Shown here: positions 22,380 through 34,384 of the stretch, piece by piece
Layout: the number at the start of each line of letters is the position of its first letter
Numbering within the stretch: position 1 is the stretch's first letter
Origin: Culex pipiens pallens
Taxonomy: Eukaryota; Arthropoda; Insecta; Diptera; Culicidae
Assembly: GCF_016801865.2 (NCBI RefSeq)
Contig: NC_068939.1
Coordinates: forward strand, 86,491,381-86,555,380
DNA: 64,000 nt
Reading direction: 5' to 3'
Notes under the pieces: model-generated
The model's database searches: none
Seen by the model: the letters and a program-made list of their open reading frames with translations, nothing else
What the model was told of the DNA's origin: nothing
Position numbers and translations under genes: made by a program

Positions 22380-23190
22380 CTCAATTTAAAAAAAAGTGAT
22401 GTGAGCATAAAACGAAACGAAATTTTGTATGCCTTTTCACTTTATTAGAGTGTTTTGGGAAAATACTAAAATTTTCTCAAGATACCGTATTTTTCAAAAA
22501 ATCTCAGATTTACAAAATATGCGATGCGAAGCGAAAAATACTCAAATTATGGAAATTTTATTATTTTCAAAATAAAATACGATATTTTGTGAAAATTTTA
22601 GCGCTTTACAAAAAAAAATTTAAAATGCTTTCAAAATTATATCCCTTTTGAATAATGCGAATTATTAAAATTTAAGTTAAAAATGCGGTATGTTGAGAAA
22701 ATTTTTGTGTATCAGAAAAAATATATTCAGTGAAAATGCATTTAAAATTTAGCTTCGTTTGACTCCCATATTGCAAATTATGACAAAATGAGTACTTTCG
22801 GAGAAAATACCGTATTTTGTAAAAAATCATGTTTTTTATGAAAAAAGTCTATTAATGTGAAAATGTATAACATAATTCGCTTCGTTTGATACCCATGTTG
22901 CAAATTATGACAATTTGAGTATTTAAAAAAAAGTTTCTATGTAAAAATTAATAATAAATAAATTATATTGTGGAAGTTCAAATGTTCAAAAAAAACTCTG
23001 ATATAGTAATAAATCATAACAAATGTCGCTTCCTTTGGAACTCACATTGCAAATTTTGAAAATTTGAGTTTTTCCAAAGAAATACGTTATTTTTTTATAT
23101 TTTTCAGAAAAAAAAACTCTAATAATTTGAAAAAAAAGCATACTAAATTTCGCTTCGTTTGATACCTATATTACAAATTATGAAAATATT
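22380..23190 (+). repeat. Diverged tandem repeat, period about 125-150 bp
   Basis: The phrase 'cttcgtttgatacccatattgcaaattatga', with variants, recurs near 22753, 22880, 23025 and 23153. Each is followed by 'gagtatttt..aaaataccgtattttg'-like text. Related units occur at 31080-31870. The units are AT-rich and heavily diverged. Confidence 0.65.
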
Positions 23191-23195
23191 TGTAC

Positions 23196-23600
23196 AGTCC
23201 AGAGTCGATTACCCGAAGGCCTCGGAAAAAAAATCTCTTCGGATAATCGAATCATGAAATTTTTTTTTTCATTTTCTTATTTTTGATTGTCTAGCTTAAG
23301 TATAACACATAAACTACGCTAAATTTTTAAATCTATGATAGCGGCCAAAATGGCGGTGATGAAATATGAAATAATGCATTTTATTATTTAAAAGGCAAAC
23401 AACTAAAATGGGGTTTCAGAGCTCAAATGTAATATTAAAAACATTTGTTGGGTATTGATTATTCGAAGTCTCATGGTTCCATGCATAAACCACGTGGACA
23501 CCTCAGGGGGGGGGGGGGAGGGGGATTTCCAAAAAAGTGTCCACGTGGTTTATGGATAGTCCCCATACACCCCCTTCGGATAATCGTATCATACAAAAAA
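23196..23600. repeat. Dispersed repeat with 'cttcggataatcga' inverted motifs and a poly-G hairpin
   Basis: It begins 'cagtccagagtcgatta' and contains 'cttcggataatcgaatc' twice. A second relative is at 60963-61180, sharing 'cagtcc..gattcgat.atccgaag' and a 'gccattttggccgc' phrase in opposite orientation. At 23484-23551 the inverted pair 'cataaaccacgtggacac' and 'gtgtccacgtggtttatg' encloses a G run. Confidence 0.6.
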
Positions 23601-23997
23601 AAATCATACAAAAGGCCCCATGCTCCACAAGAAGAAAACTGATTTTTTGGGTTATTTTAAGGCTCTGGAAGGCATCATTCTCGATCGGCCATTTGGCGGC
23701 CAGGTTTGTTTTAGAAAAACATTCAAATCTTGATTCAGAATGTTTCAATCAAACAATGGTTTTCTTTGTGTTGTTTGTAGAAGCATTTTACATGTAGTGA
23801 ATATTTTTTCATTTCAATTTACTATTTCTGGACCCTAAATTCAGAACCAGCATTGACAGTGATTGCCACAATGTGATCTACCACCTTAAGCATCTGTGCC
23901 AATTTTGAGCGGACAACTGGACAGATGTATAACACATTTTAAAACACCTTTTTTTTAATCAAAGTTGAAACCATGGCTCGTAATTCATTTAAATATT

Positions 23998-25246
23998 CAG
24001 CAATTCCCCACGAAAACAGCATGGAAAAAAACAAAAGTGCTCGGATCGGGCTCAAAATTTTTCTGGGGGTTCCCTGGCCGAAATAATTAGACCCGTATTT
24101 TTTTTTGTTTGGCCATTAGAGTGACCTACGCCGTGTTAGGGTGGTCTGAAAAATGGCCATTTTCGTCGATTTTCGCAAAAACCACTTTTTTCGAAAAATC
24201 ATAACTCCTCGCCATTTTAACCGATTTCAATTGTCATATACGCAAATGAAAGGTGATAAGTTGGCCTTTCAAAGAAAAATAGCAAGAAGTTTCAAAAATC
24301 TAGCCTAACATATGAAAAGGGCGTATGAAGCTTTAAAATGCCGTTTTGACGGTGTCTGGACCAAAGAGCCTATGTCTGTAAATATTTTTATCTGATTCCC
24401 CGGACATTTTTACATAACATACTAAAAAATTGGAGGAGTTCATTAACAGGATTCCGAGATATGATTTTTTGAAAATAAAATCCGTGTTTTTCGACGCGCC
24501 GCGTGCAAAAACCGGAAAATGACGAAATCGGCAAAAAATCAACGTTTTTCACTAAAACTGCGATAACTTAAAAATTTCAGCGATGACCTATACATGTCTG
24601 GGTACCAAAAGTTGAGTCTTTCAATGACGAAAATTTTGGTACCCAGACATGTATAGGTCATTGCTGAAATTTTAAAGTTATCGCAGTTTTAGTGAAAAAA
24701 GTTGATTTTTTGCAAATTTCGTCATTCTCCGGTTTTTGCACGCGGCGCGTCAAAAAACACGGATTTTATTTTCAAAAAATCATATCTCGGAATCCTGTTG
24801 ATGAACTGCTCCAATTTTTGAGTATATTATGTAAAAATGTCCGGGGAATCCGATAAAAATATTTCCAGACATCGGCTCTTTGGTCCAGACACCGTAAAAA
24901 CGGCATTTTAAAGTTTCATACGCCCTTTTCATATGTTAGGCTAGATTTTTGAAACTTGTTACTATTTTTCTTTGAAAGGTCAACTTATCACCTTTCATTT
25001 GCGTATAAGACAATTGAAATCGGTTAAAATGGCGAGGAGTTATGATTTTTCGAAAAAAGTGGTTTTTGCGAAAATCGACGAAAATGGCCATTTTTCAGAC
25101 CACCCTAACACGGCGTAGGTCACCCTAATGGCCAAACAAAAAAAAAAACGGGTCTAATTATTTCGGCCAGGGAACCCCCAGAAAAATTTTGAGCCCGATC
25201 CGAGGACTTTTGTTTTTTTCCATGCTGTTTTCGTGGGGAATTGCTG
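23998..25246. mobile_element. Long palindrome (foldback element), 1.25 kb
   Basis: The arms run from both ends ('cagcaattccccacgaaaac' left, 'gttttcgtggggaattgctg' right) nearly to the centre at 24622, where 'ctgggtacc' and 'ggtacccag' face each other across about 30 bp. Identity between arms is very high over about 600 bp. No ORF of significance. Confidence 0.88.
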
Positions 25247-25249
25247 TAT

Positions 25250-25944
25250 TAATACTTTTTTGCTAAATTAAATTATTTCAGGTATTTTTTAAACTCACGT
25301 TGTTTTTTAAAATGGCTTAAATTGACAAGAAATCATGCGTTGAATTTAATCACTTTTGCCCAAATTCTTGGACATGGAATTTGATGAACATTCTTGTACT
25401 AGCACTCGGTGTACCTGTTTAATCTGCAAACATACAGCATAAACACGCAAAACTGTTTGATCTCCCCGAAAGCGCCGTAATTTCGTGTGTCAACATTCAA
25501 ATTCACTGCTTTCGACAAATAACTACGCTGTTAAATTTGATTATCATCAATAATTCAAGGTGAGGAAATCCGTGCCGTGAGCGGTGGTTATCGACGACGT
25601 CATCAACATAAAATCATCATAAGACGTTGGTGCGTGATGCCACGTGGAGGTCCTTGCGTCAACCCCTTTCACCCGCAACATTCGAGATGGCCCATTAAAG
25701 TTTATTTATTGGTTAACTGGCAAGCGATCCAATCATGGAAATTGAAAACGGTTATAATTATTGATCCCCCCACTCCCTTGGCTGTGTGACACACCAACAA
25801 ACGAGCACACATACACACGCTTACAGCAGGTTGTTGGTGTAAAGAGAGAAGGGGGCGATTTAAGTGAAATTTAATATTTTAAAGAAAGGAACAATACGGT
25901 TCAGCAGTGGAGGGTGTGAGGTTATGGTCTGGTAGAGAATAAGC
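25250..25944. other. Low-copy non-coding sequence
   Basis: No gene seen. Moderately mixed composition with a short CACA-rich tract near 25805-25825. Confidence 0.4.
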
Positions 25945-25948
25945 ATTA

Positions 25949-27473
25949 GAGCAGTTCTCTAGGATTTCGGTCATTCGATTTTTTTTGTATTTTTTAATCC
26001 GACTGAAACTTTTTTGGTGCCTTCGGTATGCCCAAAGAAGCCATTTTGCATCATTAGTTTGTCCATATAATTTTCCATACAAATTTGGCAGCTGTCCATA
26101 CAAAAATGATGTATGAAAATTCAAAAATCTGTATCTTTTGAAGGAATTTTTTGATCGATTTGGTGTCTTCATTTTTTAAAATTAGTGCACATGTTTGCCC
26201 AGTTTTGAAAAAAATATTTTTGAAAAGCTGAGAAAATTCTCTATATTTTGCTTTTTCGGACTTTGTTGATACGACCCTTAGTTGCAGAGATATTGCTATG
26301 CAATGGTTAAAAAACAGGAAAATTGATGTTTTCTAAGTCTCACCCAAACAACCCACCATTTTCTAATGTCGATATCTCAGCAACTAATGGTCCGATTTAC
26401 AATGTTAAAATATGAAACATTCGTGAAATTTTCCGATCTTTTCGAAAAGAATATTTTCAAAAATTTTAAATCAAGACTAACATATCAAAAGGGCGTAATA
26501 TTGAATGTTTGGTCTTTTTGAAATATTAGTCTTGATTTGAAAATTTTGAAAATATTTTTTTCGAAAAGATCGGAAAATTTCACAAATGTTTCATATATTA
26601 ACATTGAAAATCGGACCATTAGTTGCTGAGATATCGTCATTAAAAAATGGTGGGTTGTTTGGGTGAGACTTAGAAAACATCAATTTTCCTGTTTTTTAAC
26701 CATTGCATGGCAATATCTCAGCAACTAAGGGTCGTATCAACAAAGTCCAAAAAAGCAAAATATAGAGAATTTTCTCAGCTTTTCAAAAATATTTTTTTCA
26801 AAACTGGGCAAACATGTGCACTAATTTAAAAAAATGAAAAACTGCGACTATTTTCAAAAAAGTCACTTAAATGTGGCTATAACTTGAAAACGGTGCACTT
26901 TATCAAAATTTCACTGAAATACTTTTTGATTGCAAATTTGATTTTACATCGAAAAATGAAGTTGACAAATTTTTACGACCGAAATTTCGATTTTTTGAAA
27001 AAATCAGTATTGATTAAAAAATTCATAACTCGGTCAATGATTTTTTGCACAACCTGGAAATTTCTGAAAAGTTGGCATTTTATGTCCTCTAAAACATATC
27101 AAAAAATAAAAAAAATTAAAAATAGTGTTTTTTTGTAAATCAAGTTTTAGTGATAAAAAATTAAATAAAAAAATCACCAAATTTTTTTTACCGTGTATTA
27201 TTTTTTTCCAGTGTAGTCCGTATCCATACCTACAACTTTGCCGAAGACACCAAATCGATCAAAAAATTCCTTCAAAAGATACAGATTTTTGAATTTCCAT
27301 ACATCATTTTTGTATGGACAGCTGCCAAATTTGTATGGAAAATTATATGGACAAACTAATGATGCAAAATGGCTTCTTTGGGCATACCGAAGGCACCAAA
27401 AAAGTTTCAGTCGGATTAAAAAATACAAAAATTAAAATTGAAGAAAAAAGACCGATTTCGTAGAGAATTGCTC
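25949..27473. mobile_element. Foldback element, intact-ended copy, 1525 bp
   Basis: Terminal inverted repeats GAGCAGTTCTCTA... and ...TAGAGAATTGCTC are flanked by the short direct repeat ATTA (25945-25948 and 27474-27477); a 3-bp TTA duplication is also possible. The long arms are centred near 26500. It is the same family as the element at 6454-12050, and this copy shows the LINE target site uninterrupted. The left arm lacks a segment that the right arm keeps. PIF/Harbinger affinity is conceivable from a TTA target but unproven. Confidence 0.8.
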
Positions 27474-27479
27474 ATTAGT

Positions 27480-29535
27480 CGACGTTCCAGCTGGCGATTA
27501 GTGGCGGTTTGGTGGGCACGTGGTCGTTGCAAAAGTTTTACCGAAATGGAACTTTATGAAAATTGGTCTGGGTGGCGTTTTTAGATGTTGAAATCATGTT
27601 CTACACATGTTCAATTATTTTTGATAGTTTTTGTTTCCATTCTACGGCTAAAGTGATGTTGTATAAAATGGATTTACATTTTGTTGGTTTCAAAAATTCT
27701 AGTAACATTGGCTTGAAAGTGGGGATTTGAGATAATTATCTGCATCAAATGATTAATCTAAGTAAAATCTGTAAACAAATCTGATGTCTGGAAACTGCAT
27801 CAACATTGTTGCAATTAGAAAGTTCGCCTCAAGACAAATGTATCTAAATAATCACAAGCTGAAGCAAATGTTGCCTTCAATTACGACACTGTCTAAGATG
27901 ATAAATGATAAACGACTAAGAGAGTGACAAATTGCAAATTATTACTCAAATCTTAATTACGAAAAACGTGCAAGAAAGAGAAAAAAAACATCCTGCCCCA
28001 AATTCACTCCGCTCTCGTCACTTTCTGCTCATAATCCAATTATTTTCCGCTCAAAAAGCTTGTGCGATGACCTTTTGGGGCCGCCAGTGATGTACATTTC
28101 CAGGGAGTGACCTCCACCACCACTTGGGATGGGGGAAAGGGGGCGGTGGTAAAATTAAACATGACAAATTTCACACAGCATACGCCGCCAACAATTACTG
28201 TCCCGGCTAACGGTAACAATTTGTCCGTTCTTCAAGCTCTCAAAGACACCACCCCCGCTCTCCACCCATCACTATTGTGATTGTAGCCTGGTGCAAAATA
28301 GTGTGACAACAGCCGGGAGTAGCCGGCAGCACAGGCAGAAATAGAATCCTTGGCACAAAAGCAAGAGATGGAAAAGCAACACCGTTCAGGCGGGAATTAT
28401 TACACAAAGGAAATAAGTCAAGCACAGTTGAAGCTTAAATCAGAGGAAAACGGAAAGGCACCCACTGCCGCCACCCTGTGGCTCTTCTGGACTGGCCTCT
28501 TGGGCTGGGTTGCTGTCTTCCGTTTTGCTTCCGTGGGGAGTTTGAACCAGTGGTCCACCTATAAAAAAATAGATTTTTTAACTTGAGTTTTTCATAAAAC
28601 ATGACCTTTTTGAGATAGTGCTAAATTTGGAAATCAGTGTTTATACTTCTGACTTTGGTAGATTATTTCAAATCATTTCTGCAATTTTCAATAATTTTCC
28701 TTTTTATCTTCGAATTTTCATTTGTATTTTTTTCTTGCAGCTTGTTTTGATCAAAATAAAAATCATGATGAATAAGGAATTTTTCTTTTAAATAAATTGA
28801 ATCTTTTTAAATGGATAAATGTATCTTGTCATTCTGAATTATTGTTCTAGAAAAAAATGATTATAATTTTGATTCAAATCAGTTCATTTTACGAAGAGAT
28901 ACAAAGCAAAATATAAATGCGGTTAAGTCTATTCAAAATGGAGGAAATTTCCAATTTATTGAAAAACACGTCTAATCTTCCGTCACGAGATATCAGGGAA
29001 ATCTGGTAACAAAATTACCACTTAGCACAACGTTTCACGAAAATCAAAAAGGGTTGGGGTGACTTTTTGCAATTTCGATTGGCACTCAAAAAAAATTATA
29101 GGCATGGATATTGAATTTTAAATTTTATCTAGCCTTCCCCATTGGACTCAAACTCTTACCAGCCTCAAGAAACAAATTTAAATATGCCCATAAGTATGAT
29201 TGCCTTGCATTTCTTTGTACAGATAATAATTTCTAAATCAATCATTTTTTTTATCACTTCAGCAATTCTCCCCGTATTCCGAATTGGATTTTTATTAATA
29301 TTTCTTGTTTTGGCTCAATCTTTTTAAGGGCCATTTTGTGACATTGGTTCACCCATACAAGGCTCCATACAATTTTAAAACTATTCTTAAACAACTTTTT
29401 TCACGAAAAAAAGATTTTCCCAAAAAATGTTTATTTTTTATTTTTTTATGCAACAAAAACCCGCATATTTTGATCCATAAGAAGTACAGGCAAAAAATTC
29501 CATCCGGAAAAATACAAATCTTACCGGCCTTTTTT
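27480..29535. other. Low-copy non-coding sequence
   Basis: No supportable gene. A GC-richer island lies at 28000-28560 and AT-rich text follows. The small open frame at 28350-28586 has no recognisable domain. Confidence 0.45.
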
Positions 29536-29538
29536 CTA

Positions 29539-29907
29539 CACAGCAAAAAATCCGATGGTAAAATCGCATGCAAAAGCATGAACATTACCTTCTTCAAAAT
29601 AAACACTTAATATTACACACAGCATGTACAATTTTTGCAAACACAAAAAAAAAGTTGCAACCGATGGGATTCAAACCCAGCACCAACAGTAAGGACTGGC
29701 GCCTTAGCCCATTCGGCCATCAGACCGATGAAAAGCTGTAAGGATAAACGCATAAATCAGCTTGACATTTCGGTCAAGTAGGTTTCCCATACTGATGGGC
29801 TGCATATTTCAGGGTGTAAAATCACATAAAATTGCATAAAATAATGCAATATTTATTTTACACCCAGGCCTTTTACACGCAGCTGGATTACTACTCTTTT
29901 AGCTGTG
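29539..29907 (-). mobile_element. TA-type MITE carrying a tRNA-like segment, copy 2 (well-preserved ends)
   Basis: Terminal inverted repeats CACAGCAAAAA (left) and TTTTAGCTGTG (right) are flanked by TA at 29537-29538 and 29908-29909, as in Tc1/mariner-type MITEs. The interior, read on the minus strand, is collinear with 15890-16256. It includes the tRNA-like block (complement of 29657-29728) with 'gatggccgaatgggctaagg' and 'gggtttgaatccc'. A DNA transposon with an embedded tRNA-like unit is an unusual combination. Confidence 0.8.
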
Positions 29908-29929
29908 TACATTAAAAAAATCGAATTTG

Positions 29930-30300
29930 AAATAGAAAAGTACTTTTCAGAATTTTTTATAAATTTCACCGTTTTTGAGATTTGGCTACATAAAGTTTAA
30001 TTTTAACTAAAAATGCGGTTTTTTGATTCCAGAAAAAACTCCTAAAATTTCGTCTAAGAAACAGCTTGGACCTCTCTGGTTGCTGATACGAGCCGGATAA
30101 AAGAAAAAAAGAAACATTAAAATTGAAGTTTTCTAAGTCTCATCCAAGTCTTGCCCAAACAGCCCCACATTTTCTAATGCCAATATCTTAGCAACTAATG
30201 GTCTAATTTGCAATGTTTAAGGATGAACTATTTGTGAAATTTTCTGATCTCCTTTGAAAAAGTATTTTGAAAACTGCGTTGCGCCTCGCGACGCCCTAGA
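29930..30300. repeat. Diverged fragment of the 25949-27473 foldback family
   Basis: Phrases such as 'ttctaagtctcatccaa', 'cattttctaatgccaatatc' and 'agcaactaatggtc' match the foldback arms with many changes. There are no termini. Similar relics occur at 35000-35350 and 52780-53200. Confidence 0.6.
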
Positions 30301-30545
30301 CGCCATTTGATTTTGCTGGGGTCAATTTTTCGAAAAAATGACACACTTTCCAGGGTGCTCCAAATTTCAATGTTATTTATACCAAAAGACGCGCAAGGAT
30401 CTGGCCTACACGCTAGTGATGTTGAAAATAAACGCCAAAATGCCTCAAAAAGTGACATTTTTGAAAAAAAATATGTACGGATTAAATCCCATTTAAAATT
30501 CAAATGCAAAGTGCTAGTTCCTGTTACGTCCAATCAAGCTCATAC

Positions 30546-30989
30546 CGTAAACTGGGGTGACTTTGATAGCCCGGAGTGACATTGATAGAAATTTGATTTG
30601 GCCACTAATTTTGATACATCCAATGTAACAGTCACATTTTTGCATATATGTTCGATAATAAGCTATCCTCTTAATGCTTACATACTCAAAATTCTCAAAA
30701 ATTTTTGAATATTAATTTGACGGGCATTTGAAAACCTATCAAAGTCACCCCGGACTATCAAACCCAAGTAACATTTTTTTCCAGGAGTTCTACAAGAGCT
30801 CTTCAAGATAGCTACAGCATAGCAGTTTGGACCGCGGTAGGATAAAACTCTCTTCAAGTACTCTTCCAAAGAAGTTTTGAAGAGAATTTTATCCTACCGC
30901 GGTCCAAACTGCTATGCTGTAGCTATCTTGAAGAGCTCTTGTAGAACTCTTGGAAAAAATGTTACTTGGGAAAGTCACCTAAGTTTACG
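30546..30989. mobile_element. Short TIR element interrupted by a MITE
   Basis: The ends are inverted: 'cgtaaactggggtgactttg' at the left, and at the right the complement of the same text ('aaagtcacctaagtttacg'). Internal 'ctatcaaagtcacc' copies lie close to the right end. The right terminal region is split by the palindromic MITE at 30773-30970. Confidence 0.65.
30773..30970. mobile_element. Palindromic MITE, full copy, 198 bp
   Basis: Near-perfect inverted arms begin CCCAAGTAACATTTTTTTCC and end AAAAAATGTTACTTGGG. AAA borders both sides; the nearby related text 'actatcaaagtcacc' suggests the uninterrupted target and a 2-3 bp duplication. It is the same family as 12051-12247. Confidence 0.85.
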
Positions 30990-31079
30990 TATTTTGGATT
31001 TGTGCTCAATACGCCCACCGTAACAAACTCTTGAATGCCCGCCAAAAAGTAATTTTTGTTACACTCTAGTGGCATACAT

Positions 31080-31870
31080 TTGAAAATTATAACACATTTT
31101 TTCAAATGCTCAAAATTTTCACAAAACTATGTATTTTCGAAAAATATACTTTAAATTTAAATTTTTTACTGTATGGGTATCAAATTATCTAGATTTTTTC
31201 ATACATTTCGAAAGTATTAACAAAAAAAATGAAAATTCGCAAAATTTTCACGTATCACGTATTAAAAAAAAATGCTAAAAATTTGAGGTTTTTACAATAT
31301 GCGTATCAAATAATCGGGTTTTTTTTTATACATTTCGAAAGCTATAACTATAAAAAACTTAAATTTTGAGTATTTTCTCCAAAATACGTAGTTTTGTGAA
31401 CATTTTTAGTATTTTCAAAAATTTATGTTATTGCTTTCGAAATGTATCTAAAAATCCCGATCATTTGATACCCACATTGTAACAAAACAGAAAGTTTGAG
31501 TATTTTTTTCGAAAATACGTGGTTTCGTGATTTTTTTTACTATTTTCAAAAAATGGTGTTATTACATTAGAAATGTATCAAAAATCCCCATCATTTGATA
31601 CTCATATTGCAAAACGTGAAATTTGGAGTATTTTTCGAAAATACGTAGTGTTGTGAAAATGTTGAGTATTTTTTAAAAATTCGATCATTTAATACCCATA
31701 TTGTAAAAAACTGAAATTTGGAGTATTTTTTTCAAAAATACGTAGTTTTGTGAAAATTCTGAGTGTTTAAAAAAATATTTCTTTCGAAATGTATGAAAAA
31801 ATGCCACTCATTTGATACCCATATTGTAAAAAACTAAAATTTTAAGTTGTTTTCTCAAGAATGAATTTTT
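31080..31870. repeat. Diverged tandem repeat, period about 90-130 bp, with an internal inversion
   Basis: 'catttgatacccatattgtaaa' variants occur near 31464, 31594, 31685 and 31811. The complement ('gggtatcaaat') occurs near 31165 and 31296, so orientation flips around 31370. Each unit includes 'aaaatacgtagttttgtg'-like text. The family is that of 22380-23190. Confidence 0.65.
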
Positions 31871-31899
31871 CAGACTTAACCCCTTATGTCCAATTTTCT

Positions 31900-33795
31900 G
31901 GTGATATTTTTATTCAAATTCGAGTTCCTTAGTCAATTTCACAAAAAAAAAATCCTTAATTTAAAGAGTGCTTATATTCATATGCTTGTGGACTCACTCT
32001 TAAGGTTTCGTGAGAAGATTCTTACCATGTGCAATCTATTTTCCAAGCAATTTTACTTGTAAAAGATATTTTTGACGAATTTATGCTCAGCTTTCTTTTT
32101 TATGGTGGTATAATTTTCGAAACGGGCCATTTTTGCAAACTATACACTGTTAAATGAGTGTATGATTTTGACTCATCAAGTTTGGGTGTATAAATTTGTC
32201 TGAAATGTTGTATGATTCCATTATTCTAGCAAAGCTAAATTTTAAGCATTTTTTAGATGTGCACACTGTCGGCCACCTCGGAAAACAAAAACATTCCTTC
32301 GGGGAAAGCGTAACACAAAACCCAACACACAAACACACACCGACGAAGGAAGCAATCTTGCAAGAAAAACGACAACGACAAAAAAGTCCTAAAGGAAAAA
32401 GGGGCATGGAAATGTGGCGGAAAACCTCTTTCAACTTCAACGAAGGCGAAACTGAAACGATTTCTGTCGTCGTTTTCGCCGCCTCCGTCCTGGGTTGACA
32501 TCTTCTTCTTCTTGGTCTTGTTCTTTTTGTTGTCAGTTGGCTGTGCTGAGCCACGTGGGCGCAACAGTACGCGGAAATGGGTCACGGGGAAAAGGGATAG
32601 GGCACTTCAAGGTTGCGAAAATTGTCACCGTGTCGTCATCGCCGCATCGCAACCTCAACCAGGATGGGCGGACGGGAGGGGGTGATTAAGGAGAGGGGGG
32701 AAAAAGTGATGATGGGCGCACACCAATTCTTGACAGCGGAGTGACACGTGGCAGGGCGAGCAGTGACACACACACACAGACATGATGGGAAATGTTTAGC
32801 GCGGTGGACTCCAAAGCGGAAGTGGTGGTGATGGTGATGGGTAACGACATTGGAGCGGGGGTTGGGGGGATATAAACCGGGAGGAAACCCGGTTCAGTAT
32901 TATTCCCTTGATTACACTCGAACAAACCCCGCGTTAGCTCTCATTCAGCGGAAAGTTGAGATATGTCATATTTGAAAGGGGGAGCAGTGACGTAATGCTG
33001 ATATTTAGTTTTAAATGATAGAGCATAAACCACGTCTCCAAACATAATTACCACAACTTTTTATATGAGGCGTGGTTTTTCGCAAGATGTTTATGTTCAG
33101 TATATATTAGGAAATTCAGAGTTTTTATTCTTGAAAGGGCTGTTTCTGGGCAATGGTTTGGTTTAATTTGAGATGTGCATAGATCCTTATGTCAAATTGT
33201 AAAAATTAAAAAATGGAATGGGTAAATTACGTTTTAAAAAACAAACTGCTAAGAAACAGTTTTGGAAGGCATTTGGGGGTTGATATTTTAAATTTAATGA
33301 AATCCTTGAACAATTTCCTACAAAATGCAAGCAGGAGAAAGTCTTTTGGTCTAAAAGTTGGAATGTTACGAGTAAAAGTATAACAAGTTTTTAAGATAAT
33401 CGCCAAGTTTGGTCCAAACCGGTGATTGTCAAGTCCAAAAGTGTACCCAGTTGACCTGGAATGACCCATGTACATTTTTTGTCACAAAAAAAATCATATT
33501 TTCGAATCCTTTGATTGCAAAAAAAAGCTTTTGTGAAAATTTCTGATACATTCAATACAAATAATTTCAAATTTTTTAATCTTGGTCTTAAATATGAAAA
33601 GAGGAAAATTATCAATTTGTACTAAAGTAAATTACTGCCATGACTAGGGCTAGTGATTTTTCGCAATTTTGCGCGTAATCCGTGAAATATGATTCTGGCT
33701 GTGAAATTTGTCAAATACCGTGAAATGCCGTGAAATTTGTAATATTCAATTGACAGATTGCTTCTCGGTGCATTTCAGCATTATTTTTATAATTA
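31900..33795. other. Low-copy non-coding sequence, GC-richer centre
   Basis: No supportable gene. The island at 32250-32930 is GC-richer, with CACA and GTGATG-type simple repeats, and opposing ORFs of about 100 codons on both strands without domain features. It could contain regulatory sequence of a surrounding gene, but nothing specific is visible. Confidence 0.45.
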
Positions 33796-33802
33796 TAATT
33801 CA

Positions 33803-34380
33803 AACCAAGGGTCCTGATTGCTCCAAAACGACTCATTCAATCGCGACCACAAATTGAAAGCGACAAAAAACTGCTCTGACTGTTTCCTACCGCTTCCATA
33901 CCGATCGTTACAGAATACTCTCTCTTTGCTCTCCCTCTCACTTCAATCGGGAAGTACAGCGAATGGTTCAGAGAGACCGATTGCGTTATGTCGCTCAGTC
34001 GCTGAGTCGAAATAGTTTGCGATCGGCTTTGTTTTACTCAGTTATTAAACTGCTTAAAATCAATGTTATCAAACATGTTTTGCAATTTTGTTGATAACAC
34101 GACATCAAAGACACATTTACAAGCAATTTCAGGCCAAAAGAGGGCCGAGTTGGTATGTTGTTAGATTCTCTCCTCTCTGAACGTATTCGTGTGTGACTCG
34201 GGTCGATGGATGGAGTGGGCAAAGAAATTCACGAAGTATTTGTGTCGCTGGGAGAAGCGATTGAGCAAGTCGCTGGCAGCCAGAGTGTAGTGTTCGCTCG
34301 CGACTAGTTGCGAGCTCCAGTCGGCAAAGATTCGCTCGGCGAAGAGTAAGTGATTTCTGATCTTTGAACCGAAAATCAGG
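33803..34380 (-). repeat. Interspersed repeat, copy 2 (about 578 bp)
   Basis: The complement of this stretch is collinear with 16980-17555 across its whole length, including the 'agagcagttttt' and 'gagagaatct' phrases. Boundaries are approximate. No conserved ORF. Confidence 0.7.
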
Positions 34381-34384
34381 ACAC

